A DNA stretch of 64,000 nucleotides, taken from Limonium bicolor. Taxonomy: Eukaryota > Streptophyta > Magnoliopsida > Caryophyllales > Plumbaginaceae. Made by a program: the position numbers and the translations under genes. The notes beneath the pieces were generated by a model. The model did not search any database. It saw only the letters and a program-made list of their open reading frames with translations, and was not told the origin of the DNA. Positions within the stretch are counted from its first letter, which is position 1. Every line of letters begins with the position of its first letter. Where the stretch lies: NCBI GenBank assembly GCA_023374045.1, contig CM041779.1, forward strand, positions 266,734,131-266,798,130, read 5' to 3'. Shown here one piece after another: positions 1-10,399 of the stretch.

Positions 1-2955
1 TAGAAGAAGGAAAAAGAGGAATATGCTGAGGTTGTTTTCAGTTCTCTATAATTGGCAACCTTTGTATAATAGTGTTACAGAGGTTTGAAGAGTGTTACAG
101 AGGGTTAGAAATGAACCTAAAACGTTTCTAACTGGGTGAACTAGGCTGGTATATACATTTGGAAGGTTGGGAGTTAGTTTAACATACTGAAAGAAGAAGC
201 AAGAAGGAACATCCAAATTCAGTTTTCAGGTTTTTCGATAGTGGGCAGTTTCTGTATAATTAAGCTACAGAGGGTTAAGAGTGTTGTATTGGCTTGTTAA
301 TAAAACTAAAACCTAGATAATGCACTTAGTTAGGTTTGTAACACTTGGGAGAGGTTAGGAATCAACTTAAATGCAGTAAAAGAGAAGTGGGGAGCAAGGG
401 GTGTACAGATTGTTGTTTCAGTTTTCTGAAACTGTGGCTTCTGTAAAAGGAAGTCCTTGAGGTGTTATCAGGGTTGTTCTGCTCTAATCATGAGTTTAAA
501 ACATAGCTAATATGCTTGGGTAGAGAGGGAGTCACTTGGGGGAAAATTATACACCAGTTCTGATAACTTAAATATGGAGTCGAATGAAGATATGTGCAGA
601 TTGTGTTTTCATTTCGGTATTGCTCTCTATTCTGTCTAGGGGGTTTCAAGGTGACTAACAGCGCTGTATTAGGATGGTTATGAATATAAAATCGTGTTAA
701 GACACCTAACCAAACTACCACACACCTTGGGGAAAACAACAATAAGTTACTACCATTAGAAGCTAAGAATAAAGAGAGGTACCAATTGAGTTGTGAGTTT
801 TATTCTGAGGTTCTATGTAAGTAGATTTTTGCATTAAGTTAATTATGAGTGCTGAGCTGCACTAGGATGCCTAGTTGTGAGGGAATACGTTCTGGGCAGG
901 TTAAAATCAATCGTAAGTAAACTCGTTACATGATTGTGCGTGAAGTGCCCTAAAACACTAGTTAGAGAGAACTTAGTAACATGTAAAATGTTGGTGCAAG
1001 TGCCCTAGGAGTAAGGTAAAATTTTAGGTTGGGAAGTACTAAGGGCTAATAGGAGTTGAGCATTCAAAGATTCACCCAGGGAACAACCCCGTTAAAATGA
1101 GATAAACTAGGAAGATGTTATAAAGGTCGTCACATGAAATCATAAACTGACACATTGTTTTAATCAACGTTAGGGCCGTAACGAGCACCAATCGGGACCC
1201 CGTGTGTGAGACAATTTTGCTACTGATCCAGGTATGGACATGTGTGGTTCGTATGTTGCCGTGTTACACGGCTTGTGTGCTGTGTGCCTTGTTTGTTTAT
1301 GACCACAAGACTAATGCATGAAAACGAATGTTTGTTTTACCGTGCTTATTTGTCTGTTGTGAGCTTGTGTAAGGCATGTGAATGGATTAATTATTTTCCT
1401 TGCTTACCTGCTTGCTATTATTGTGCATATTGTTTGCACGCACACAGTAGTGTAGTCCCTTCTCGTTGATGAATCCTTGAGATAAAACACAACGAACTTC
1501 GTAAACAAACCAAAAGAACTATAAAAAAGGGAAGACTCCTCTTAACTATAGAGGACCTCTAAAGACACCCACTATGGTGTCGAGTTATCAAAGATAATGA
1601 TAAGCCAATACATTGAGAATGAATAGGGAGACGGACCCTTTGTATCCGGGGTAAAGACCATAACATTGAGAAGGAATAGGGAGACGGACCCTTAGAATCC
1701 GGAGCAGAGGCTAGTAACATTGAGAATGAATAGGGAGACGGACCCTTTGTATCCGGGGTAAAGACCATAACATTGAGAAGGAATAGGGAGACGGACCCTT
1801 AGAATCCGGAGCAGAGGCTAGTAACATTGAGAATGAATAGGGAGACGGACCCTCTGTATCCGGGGTAGAGACCAGAACATTGAGAAGGAATAGGGAGACA
1901 GACCCTTTGAATCCGGAGCAGAGGCTAGTAACAAGGAAAAAGGAATAGGGAGACGGACCCTTTGAATCCGGAGCAGAGGCTAGTAACATGGAAAAAGGAA
2001 TAGGGAGACGGACCCTTGGTATCCGGGGCAATGGCCAGTAACATTTAAAAACCAGAGAGAAAGAGCTATCCGGGAATGGAGGATTAGCTATGGACAGGAT
2101 GTACTCCAAATTGTGGTGATAAGAGAATTCACAAGTAACCATTTAAGAAACAAGGAAAGATTGGCACCTATATGATATGGTCGCGGGACCTAAACTATAC
2201 CCCCGACCTGGTGCAAAGAAAGAGAAAGAAAATACACATTATGAGAACAAGAGAAAATAAATGAAAACACACAACGCTCGTACGATCCCATAGTGAGGAT
2301 CATGGGTATTACATACCTATGCACACTTTTATTATGTACATGATTGCTGTTGTGATACTAGCAGCTCGTTGTGCTTGGTTGTTGTTAATGTGTTACTACC
2401 TTTAAGTGTGTATGATACTATGATGTACTGTGGTGTGTTTTACTGCTTTATTATAGCATGTAAATTGACTTAATAATATTCGACCAAGTAGTCGTGTGGC
2501 CCGGTAACATGCGGGCTACACACGTTCATACTCAGCGTAGTTTGCTGAGTCCTTCCCAAACCAAATTTTTACAGGTATTATGCCGGACGAACGGAGCGTA
2601 GGCGGGATGGCTATCATGGGGGTAGTCTATCTGGGCAGGACTTCTGAGTTTGGAATAGTATGTTAGTGTATGGGTTGTTACTAAACCCGTGTTTTACTTT
2701 TCGGTTTATGATTTAGTAACTGTATTGTAGACACTCGGTTTTTGGAATTGTATCTTGTATTATATATGAGTTTTGATGGAGAGCTGTTTCCAGTCATGCA
2801 GACCGTAACTAGTATTAGTGATGTGGTCTGTCAACCACGTGGGTGGTTGGCATCTGTAGCACCCGGATGATATCGAGAATCCGCTGCGTAGTTATTATGT
2901 AATATGACTAGGAGCTTGATTTTGTACTATTGGACGTTTATTCGGGGGTGTTACA
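1..2955 (+). repeat. R0: 3' part of a plus-strand Ty3/gypsy LTR
   Basis: The block ends in GGGGGTGTTACA, the 3' LTR end shared by the other tRNA-iMet-primed elements here. Its modules come in the same order as in R1 and R4: an AGGTATGG donor-like site at 1230, a CAGC/GCTG hairpin near 2531, a TTTTTACAG acceptor-like site at 2565-2573, a GTGG-loop hairpin at 2832-2849 and CCGCTGC near 2880. No PBS follows the end, so this is a 3' LTR or a solo LTR. The 5' end is outside the window. The sequence that follows (AGTAC at 2956-2960, then R5-like sequence) suggests insertion inside the R5 LTR. The first 700 bases hold degenerate repeats built around CAGTTTCTGTAT-like words. No coding potential is seen. 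Confidence 0.7.
1603..2045 (+). repeat. Tandem array of about 53-54 bp units in the R0 LTR
   Basis: About eight units in a row share ACATTGAGAA, GAATAGGGAGACGGACCC and ATCCGG. Two subtypes occur, one ending GGGGTAAAGACCA and one ending GGAGCAGAGGCTAG; they partly alternate, and the last units change the start to AAGGAAAAAGG. The array makes the minus-strand frames look like a repetitive protein; that is a by-product of the tandem DNA. Confidence 0.9.
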
Positions 2956-4918
2956 AGTACACTACAATTGAAATAATAAGGGTAAGAAAGTAAGTATATG
3001 AGTATGAAAACAAGTGTAAAAGTAACCAAGCAAGTTGAGAGTATAAGAACATTAAGTACACCGGGATAACGGGTAAGTAGGGAGTAGTAATTATTTGTGT
3101 ATCGTAAGAGTATAGTATTAATAATAATGTTGAAACATTATCAGTGGAACAAGTGTGAACCAAGGAACAAGGGAACACGTGTTAAAGCTAACTCCGGTGG
3201 AAGGTATGATTTCCTCATGCCTCGTATGCTAACCGAGTTACGTTGATTTGTGTGCTGTATGCCGGCTAATCAAGACTAAAGCATGAAAACGGTTTATTGC
3301 CTTTCATTATATGTCTTGCTGTATGTTGATTGAGCTAACCTTCTTGATTGATTGTGTGGCTTTACTTAGTGCGTAGACCGACTCATAGATGAGTCTTATT
3401 GTGTAATGACTCGTAGTGAGAGTCATGTGTGAATTAATGGAACCGTAGCAACGCACTAAACCAACGAACCAATAAACGATAACGTAAACCAATGAACTCA
3501 CTAGAATGTGAGAGAGTGTACGGGAGTAATAACCTTCCGATAACGGTAGGAGAAACGAAATGAATAATCCACAAACAAAGGTAGTGGAAGTACATAAGTA
3601 ACCTATATTAGAGGAACTAATCTTGGTGCAAAACATGAACCATGAGAGTAGTAAAGAATGATGAGGGATCTCCAAACCCTTAGCAATTAGTCGACCCATT
3701 ATGAGAGGACCCGACTGATGTAAGTATGTCCCGAACATGAGAGTATTCGATATGTTGGGGAAACCCTTAAATCTGAGGATACTAGTCGGTAGTAATTCCC
3801 TAAGCCGGTATTCGTACTCATTAGAGATACTTCTAGGCTAATCCATGAGATTGTATTGTGCTCTGAGAGAAGAGTGTTGGGAATATGAGTAGTCCAGTAA
3901 GAACGGACATTGAGTATTTGAGGAGCTAAGCGTATAGCCCTCGTATTGTAGGTCCGGTGGCGAGTCTTGTGTATGACTCCGCCTAGAGGCCAAGTAATGA
4001 GTATTGAGTATTGCGTACGTATGAGTAAAGTAATGAGTATCGAGTAAGAAGCAAGAATGAGTATGTAATGAGTACCGAGTATTGAGTACGTATGAGTAAG
4101 TATCGAGAATTGAGTATGTAAGAGTAAGTATAGAGAATTGAGTAGTGAGTATGCACTAGTATAGTAACGAGTACAGAGTAAGGATCGGGTACGAGTAAGG
4201 CATTGAACATGGAGTGATGAGTATGCAAGAGTAAGGAGTAAGTATGAGTAGAGTAACGAATATCGAACTCAGTACGAAGAGTAACGAATGTATAACAAAT
4301 ATGAACGGTTGACTAATGAATTGTCTTCCTCAGTAAGTATTGAACTTGTATATTTATGTAGGTATCTTTGATTGTATTGTTGTAGTATGAGTATGTATGT
4401 ATGCATGTAAAATGAACTCCATGTATATCCGACCCAAAGTAGTCGGCGTACCGCGGTTAGCACGCGGTATATGCGGATTTCATATTCAGCGTAAGCTGAC
4501 CCCCTCGGGGGACCGTTTTTAGTGTGTAGGTACCGAAGCTGTTCACCGTTCGAGAGAGTAGGACGGGGACTGCTACATAAGCATGGGTAGTTGAAAAAAA
4601 AGGGGAATTGTACTTGTAACGTAGTATGAATTTGGAAGTCTAGACTATATCGGTAATGTAAGGATTGTAGTATGCTCGGTATAGTATTGTGTTGGAGTTG
4701 TATCGAATTATGGATTAGTATGCAAGGGAAAGTAATGTATTGTGTAGAGCACTCGGTATGTTCATATTCATCAGACCGATAGTATGTAGTATTGTAATCC
4801 GCCTTGTTAGTCACGTGGGTGACTAACGGCATTGTACACCCGCCGTTGAGTAAGTAAAATCCGCTGCGAAGGTAAGTATTTGTACAGTAATGACGGTATT
4901 AGCGGTAGGGGTGTTACA
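2956..4918 (+). repeat. R5: 3' part of a plus-strand LTR related to R4
   Basis: The block ends in GGTAGGGGTGTTACA at 4918. It contains the conserved modules in order: CTCCGGTG then AGGTATGATTTC near 3193-3213, a CAGC/GCTG plus CCCC/GGGG hairpin pair near 4482-4515, an acceptor-like TGTGTAG before GTACC, a perfect 9-bp stem with GTGG loop at 4806-4827, and CCGCTGC at 4860. The region 4430-4918 is clearly similar to the reverse complement of the R4 LTR. No PBS follows, so it is a solo LTR or the 3' LTR of a larger element. Its 5' portion lies upstream of R0, outside the window. No gene is seen. Confidence 0.65.
3990..4270 (+). repeat. Degenerate GAGTA-rich tandem repeats
   Basis: GAGTAATGAGTATTGAGTA-like words recur with variable spacing (GAGTA, GAGTACGTAT, AGTATCGAG). 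Similar GTATGAGTAT-rich sequence occurs at the matching position in the R4 LTR, on the other strand. Open frames on the minus strand here are low-complexity shadows. Confidence 0.75.
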
Positions 4919-6244
4919 CTGATTCACAACCGATTGGGAGAGCGAGACGTCTAAAGATCTCGATTCACCATTGCATAAAATCATACAGAAACATAAGGTA
5001 TAAACTCGTAACTTTCGGCTCCGATTTCTTTCTGTGTAGTGCAAGTTAGAGTGAGTTCTTGCTATCATTGTGTAGAGCTAAGTTTCCTCTTTAGATTAAG
5101 CCCAAGAACAAGTTTTAACTCAATCTATACTGAAACTTATAGCGTTGTAAAGTTGGCTACTCAATCGGTTCGTAAAAGGGGAATTTTTCCAGAAACCGAA
5201 ATCGAATTCATTCGATTCTTGCAATTCCAGTAAGTTTTCTTCAAATTCCTTCGACCTTGCTAATCGGCTTTACATTATAGGTCAAAACCATGTTCCAATT
5301 GCATCAATTAAGCCTTAGATTGAGTGAATATGTGAGATTTGTATTCGGAAAACCGAAACAAACCCTAACTTCGAACTAGAATCGTATTTGATGTACACTG
5401 CATTATAGCTAGCGAAATTGGTATCAATGGAACCGGAATTAAATTTCGAATCTAATGGAACAAGAATCACTAAGTTTCGTTCTGTGGTTTAGGAGAAATT
5501 GTTGAATTCGTACTCGAGTGTTGTTTGGTAATCGCTGATGAACTAGAGATTCAGGGACCGTCCGATCGGGTTTTAAAGATCTGGACGGTCGAGATTATTT
5601 CGTGGTTAATGAGGAGTATTTTGAGTTTTATAATATTTCAGATTTTAACTCTAACTTGTTGAATTTATTTAATGGTCTTCCCGAATGTGTTTTGACTTGA
5701 AATTTTAACCATAGATTCCTTATAAAATCTAGTTTATTTTGTTGTAAATTAATGTAGTTTTGGAGTTTTTAAACGTAAGTTATGATTTTTGCAAGTTACG
5801 GGTATTATGGAATTATTTGGTAAATTAAAAAATATATTTTTATGAAATGAAAATTTTAGAATATGTATAAAATGTTATAGTTACTGTATATTAAATTTGG
5901 GAATTTTTGGACAATGGTAAATGGGTTTAAAAATTGTGTTTATGAGTTTTTCATGAGAATAACTTATAATATATGGTTTTTAATGTAACAAAAATTAAAG
6001 TATGGTTTGTTAATAAACTTTTAAGCTGGGAAAGATAAGGAAAACTAAATTAACATTTTATAACAGTATGTTTATAAATTATTTGAGTATTAGCTTTTAA
6101 GAGAAGTGAAATTATTTACATATACGTATATATACTTATATGGGAGAATTAAAATAGAAACTTATGTTAAATCAAGGAATTTAATTATTCTACATCTTAT
6201 TTATTATTTTATATGGGAGTTTATATTCTTAATCAAAACTAAGG

Positions 6245-6248
<4 letters not shown>

Positions 6249-6275
<27 letters not shown>
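6249..6275. repeat. (TA)n microsatellite
   Basis: An uninterrupted run of TA dinucleotides in the AT-rich part of the AlkB element LTR. Confidence 0.95.
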
Positions 6276-6278
<3 letters not shown>

Positions 6279-7511
6279 CTTATATAAAAAGGGAATGAAG
6301 TAGTAACTTAGGGTAAAACGGGGAGCTAATAAATCAACACTTATATTAACTAAATATTATAGGAGCTAGTATCCTAAGATATAGTAAAAGAAATACTTTA
6401 TGAAACTTACATGAAATGCAGATAAATGTTGAAGTAATAAGATAATTTAAATACAATAAGCTACATAGGGATGTCTTAATTAAATTCTAATACAGGTATA
6501 CGTATATATATTAAATAAATAAAGGAAAACACTTTTTTTTATAAACCGTATATCGGTTGTGGTTATGCCTAAAAGTTATTAAACATAATTAAATACAATA
6601 AAATTTCTTAAAAATGTTATGGATAAATCTTAATACATAAAGATATACATATATGTATATAAATACATTAAAATAGATGAGGGAAATAACATTCCCTGTG
6701 ATAGTTATAATAAGAAGAATATATATATTAAACCTTAGGATTTTAATCGGTGTGTAATTAAATAGTCATTAATAACTTAAGGGTTAATTACACAACATAA
6801 ACATAATACGGTCTTGGGTTAACTCACTAAGCCCAAGTCTATGAACTCCAAAAGCCCACTTAAACAATTTAAAGAGAGGTTGGGCCATTCTCGGGGTTAA
6901 ATCCTAAATCATTCCAGTTTAAACGAAATGGGCCTAACAAAGGATTTAATTAACAAAAAAAAGCCCAAACCTTTGTGAGAGAATAATGCTAAACCTGGAA
7001 CTATAAATTAGTAAGAATGGAAGGTTGTTTAGTTTATAAGTCCCGTAACTAATCGACACTTGGAACACATTAATTATAGGTTACTATTGAGGGAACACTC
7101 GTTCAAAGTTAATTATTGTTCTTCACATACCAGGTACGATTTCTCGTACTCTTATGCTTTGCTAACAAGACTTAAGGGATGTTTGTGACAAACACTAACT
7201 GAGCTAAAGTGGATTTCTAAAAGGAAATGGTTGTGTGACTAACTCAGCTTGTGTGACTAACTGAGCCTTGAATGTGAAACTTACATGGGTATTGGTTCCT
7301 TCTATTTGGTTGTCCCATTAGACATTAACTGCTTAGGGTTTACGCTTCTGCACTCCGTAGGACTGAGTGTTTTGGTATTGCTCTGGGTAGTTAGTGATCT
7401 AGTGGGAATATGGAGAAGGACAATCTTGGTAATTCTTCTTTTGACTCTGGACATCGTTTCGTCCATGAGCTGGGTCTTGTTGTTTCGACGTGCGCGCGTA
7501 TTCAATGGTAA

Positions 7512-7600
7512 CAGTGAGGGCCTGTATATCCCCTGTCCCAAAAGGGACGTAGTAGACAGTGAGGGGCTGTATATCCCCTGTCCTAAAAGGACGTACTTGG
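7512..7600 (+). repeat. Two 44-45 bp tandem units in the LTR
   Basis: CAGTGAGGG, CTGTATATCCCCTGTCC and AAAAGG recur at 7512 and 7557, and a third truncated start (CAGTGGGGG) lies at 7601. Each unit holds a small hairpin (GTCCCAAAAGGGAC in the first, GTCCTAAAAGGAC in the second). The second unit keeps pairing although its bases differ. Confidence 0.85.
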
Positions 7601-8245
7601 CAGTGGGGGCCATCTCTCCCAGTTGTTTTGTTTCCACTCTTGAGTTATGGGTTCTTGGATCTCTTCTTTCATTCCTAGTCCTTGTGACTACTTGGGTTTT
7701 CTACTCCTAACTGGAATTGGTTCCAACTTGAGCATTGGATGTTCACTAACTCATGGTGTGGTTTTTGGATTGACTAAGTTTACCTTTCTATTAATTGTCT
7801 TTTTCCTTAACTTGTTATCTTGATTTTGTGATTTGTGAAATGCCTTGTTCCTCTGTGTGGTTTAAGTGATTGTATTCAAGCTATCATTTATTTAACAGTT
7901 GTATTATAAGTTTGTTTTTTGAGGATCATACCAGTTCCATTCCAGGGAACTGACCCACCCCTCTCGGGGTGGGCTGCTTGGTTTTATCTTGCAGGTACGA
8001 GTTATTTTACAGGTGGCCACGAAGAGAACGAGTGATTGGGATGGGATTAGGTCTTGTGGAGAGTTTATGTGTTTTGTTACTATTTTATTTTTGTTAAGTT
8101 TTCTTGAGGTTCAGGCCGTGACAATTGTAATCTTTAAGGTGTAGATTGGTGAGGTTTGGTGCCGGGTGTTTGAAACCCGATGGTCTGTACGCCTTTAGTA
8201 TTTTATTTTCGCTATAAATATGTTAAATAGGGGCGTTACAGAAAT

Positions 8246-8271
8246 TGGTATCAGAGCGTAGTTACGCTCTG
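8246..8271 (+). promoter_or_regulatory. Primer-binding site (tRNA-iMet) within a hairpin
   Basis: TGGTATCAGAGC at 8246-8257 matches the 3' end of plant initiator tRNA-Met, five bases after the LTR end. Its last six bases form the 5' arm of a perfect 9-bp stem (8252-8260 pairing with 8263-8271, loop GT). The same arrangement is found at the PBS of R1 and R4. Confidence 0.9.
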
Positions 8272-8275
8272 AACC

Positions 8276-8524
8276 TGAGAAAACAAGCCGAGTGAAATAC
8301 TTAGGTTATATTTGCACTTAAAACTGGGGAACTGGGGTAGAATTGGGAAGTGAGAATTCCAGAAAGGCGCATGACCCTTACCCCATACTTACTTTACTAC
8401 TTACGTTTTACTTCACATACCTACGAACCGTCCTTAGGACGTTATAAATATTTCATATATTACTACATAGATATTTAGACTCAACAACACGCCTTTTGAG
8501 TAACAAAACCGTCATACCAGCTAG
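8276..8524 (+). other. Untranslated leader of the AlkB element
   Basis: This is non-coding sequence between the PBS and the gag ATG. I see no structure here resembling the branched leader motif of R1 and R4. Confidence 0.6.
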
Positions 8525-9438
8525 ATGTCTCGAAGAGGAGGAAGAGGAGCTGGTCCCTCAGGAGGCTATGGACCCGACACTGTCACCCCAGAGGTCATAG
8601 CGCAGATTGTGACAGCTGCATTAGCTCAGCAGCAGGCTCAGATCAAACAACCACCACCGCCACCACCTAATGGTTCCCGGGAGTTCAACTGGCTGAAGGC
8701 AGTCAACGACCTTCGTCCCCCAGTCTACGAAGGCCAGCCAGAACCGAATACCTTAGAGAGATACATCGACGAGATGCAGAAGGCCTTCACCTCTCTGCAC
8801 ATTCCAGCGGGTCGCCAGGTGGACATAGCGGCCTACTTTCTCCAGGGTCTCGCGCATCGATGGTGGCAGACCGCCAGAGCTGAGCTGACTGCCCAGGCGG
8901 ACTTCGGCTTCCCAGCCTTCTTAGTGGCCCTAAGAGCCAAGTCCTATCCATCCTACCTACAGAAGAGGATGAGGAGTGAGTTTGAGCAGCTGAAGCAAGG
9001 GAGTTCCTCTGTTGCTGAATATTATAATAAATTTGTGGAGCTGCTCGCTGTTATTGGAGAGGGAGCTTACGCTCCGAGGTATCTGGTGGATAAATTCCAC
9101 ACCGGCTTGAACTTCAGGATCATGACTATGATCAGTTCCACCAGAGGGATGACCCTACAGGTATGGAACATGATTTAGAATTTCTGGTACCCAAAGATTT
9201 TCCCACTAACACATATTGTCACCACAGGAGCTAGCGGATGACGCGAATGACTGCGAGACCACCATTGCCTATCAGGACTCTGTGCTAGGCAAGAGGAAGG
9301 GAGATGGTGGAGGAGGGAATGGAGGAAGCTCTTCCCAGGACCATGACAAGAAAGGGAGATTTTTCAAGGGAGGGAACGAGAAAGCCATTGTCTCGTATCA
9401 TGCGGGTGCTAAGCCCCTCTGCTCCCAGCCATTTAGGG
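8525..9438 (+). CDS. gag: Gag, capsid part (exons 1 and 2)
   Basis: Gag polyprotein of a Ty3/gypsy retrotransposon, which builds the virus-like particle. Exon 1 (8525-9160, 212 codons) starts with a basic, glycine-rich N-terminus, then a proline run, then the Retrotrans_gag core: LERYIDEMQKAF, the AAYFLQGLAHRWWQ helix and LKQGSSSVAEYYNKF. A 67-bp intron follows, and exon 2 (9228-9438) resumes in frame with ELADDANDCETTIAYQDSVLG, the helix that normally follows this core, and then a glycine- and lysine-rich linker. The ATG is chosen because it lies 268 bases after the PBS and opens the frame that carries the domain. No stop occurs in these exons once the intron is removed. The family call is firm; the splice is inferred from sequence. 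Confidence 0.85.
9161..9227 (+). other. Predicted intron 1 in gag (67 bp)
   Basis: Donor CAG|GTATGG, a branch-point-like CCACTAACA about 20 bases before the end, and acceptor ACCACAG|GAG. It contains an in-frame TAG if retained. Removal joins the gag frame exactly in phase 0. Confidence 0.75.
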
Positions 9439-9508
9439 GTGAGATAAATTAGAATCCCCAATGTGGTTATATTTTGTTATCACGTTACTAACCTTGAAAC
9501 TGAAACAG
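9439..9508 (+). other. Predicted intron 2 in gag (70 bp)
   Basis: Donor GG|GTGAGA, branch-point-like TTACTAACC and acceptor GAAACAG|GAA. It contains a stop if retained. Removal joins exon 2 to the zinc-knuckle exon in phase 1 and restores the nucleocapsid frame. Confidence 0.75.
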
Positions 9509-9874
9509 GAAACCAACCTGCGAGGAAGTACTTCCGCAAGTGGTGCTAGAAGGACCACCCGGGCAAGGATTGTAAGGGAAACCTGGTAGATTGCAACCAC
9601 TGCGGTAAGAAGGGGCACAGATCGTTTGAATGCTTCCTGAACCTGGATTCCAGGAACTACAAGCCACGCACCGGGAACTCTGCTAGAGCCCCAGCTGCTA
9701 CTACTACTGGAGGAGGTCGAGGTGGCACAGGAGGTGCTGGACCATCTACCAGCCGCCCTGCCCAGAGCCATCCATAGAGGCCGGGACAGAACTACCCCCA
9801 GAGGCTGGGCAAGGCACCGGTCCTTAACATGGTGGACCGCGTCGAGGCAGCAAGTGATGACCCGAGTTCACCTG
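9509..9874 (+). pseudogene. gag: Gag, nucleocapsid zinc-knuckle exon (two nonsense codons)
   Basis: This exon continues Gag after intron 2. It begins in frame with a basic stretch (NQPARKYFRKWC) and a HPGKDC half-knuckle, followed by a canonical CCHC zinc knuckle CNHCGKKGHRSFEC (9592-9633), which binds element RNA. A glycine/threonine/serine-rich tail follows. In-frame TAG codons at 9547-9549, inside the first knuckle, and at 9775-9777 would truncate the protein. The frame is otherwise continuous, which supports the intron calls. The exon is taken to end at 9874, before GTGAGG, a good donor in phase 1; the frame could also run on to a stop near 9955. Confidence 0.75.
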
Positions 9875-9979
9875 GTGAGGACTACTTCCCTCACGAAGAG
9901 GCTTATACCCTTATTTTCTTTACATTCCATTGGCTAGTTTCTCTTTGTCAATGTAAAAGGGATGAACTATAAACCCTTT
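9875..9979 (+). other. 5' part of intron 3, holding the CACTA insertion
   Basis: It starts GTGAGGAC after CCTG. The CACTA element begins at 9980 after its TTT target duplicate, and the sequence resumes at 55962. Without the transposon this intron would be about 180 bp if the acceptor is at 56036. A downstream alternative donor (GTAAAAGG near 9950) also has phase 1. Confidence 0.5.
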
Positions 9980-10007
9980 CACTAGTAGGAAAATAGCCTA
10001 TTTCTGC
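9980..10007 (+). repeat. CACTA left terminal inverted repeat
   Basis: It starts CACTAGTAGGAAAATAG and then CCTATTTCTGCGG. It pairs imperfectly with 55931-55958. Confidence 0.9.
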
Positions 10008-10076
10008 GGTTGTAAAGGGCCTATTTCTGCGGTTTACAACCGCAGAAATGAGCACTGCAGAAATAGGCAGTATTTT
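9996..10076. repeat. CACTA left subterminal inverted repeats
   Basis: The word CCTATTTCTGCGGTT occurs twice forward, then inverted as AACCGCAGAAAT and GCAGAAATAGG. This is the left-hand counterpart of the palindrome cluster at 55609-55933. In En/Spm such subterminal repeats are TNPA-binding sites; that role is inferred here. Confidence 0.8.
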
Positions 10077-10399
10077 TTTTTTGGTTTTTCCTTTCCAGCT
10101 TATTAATGCACCCAAATACACCACAAAATTAAAAAAACCTGTAAAGACATTGTATAACGCTGCCACCACAGTGGGGTGCCTCAGTAGCATACTATAAACC
10201 CATAAAGCGGCCATAATCATCGGCACGCATCAATAAATGCAAGAAAGCAAGAAAATTCATAACAAAAATAAGGATTAGTTGTACACTTCACCACACTCTC
10301 CACACCACACTCCATTACAATATACAATTCACTACGTTTCAATCTAATGAAGTACATAATAACAAAACTAACTTTCAACGCAAACTAACTTAAGAGGAA

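Larger units (their letters stand above)
4919..8240 (+). repeat. 5' LTR of the AlkB element (left boundary uncertain)
   Basis: The right boundary is firm: the LTR ends GGGGCGTTACA at 8240 and is followed by a PBS. The last kilobase holds the shared LTR modules: a CAGGTACG donor-like site at 7131, hairpins AGTTCC/GGAACT and CCACCCC/GGGGTGG at about 7930-7972, TTGCAG then GTACGA at 7987-7996, and a CGGGT/ACCCG hairpin near 8164-8180. The left end cannot be placed because R5 ends at 4918 and may itself have inserted into this LTR. The stretch 5600-6800 is strongly AT-rich and featureless apart from a TA microsatellite. An 8-bp inverted repeat GACCGTCC/GGACGGTC lies near 5557-5590. Confidence 0.55.

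Noticed and set aside
1559..2142. Minus-strand frames encoding a repetitive LASAPDSKGPSPYSFSM-like peptide
   Set aside because: The repeats come from the 53-54 bp DNA array in the R0 LTR; no start context, domain or conservation supports a gene.
4269..4832. 187-codon minus-strand open frame
   Set aside because: It lies antisense in the R5 LTR, spans a GTATGAGTAT-rich low-complexity region, and the matching part of R4 does not keep the frame.
7285..7710. 141-codon hydrophobic plus-strand frame, membrane-protein-like
   Set aside because: It lies within the AlkB element LTR and covers the 44-bp tandem repeats; there is no known domain and hydrophobicity follows from T-rich sequence.
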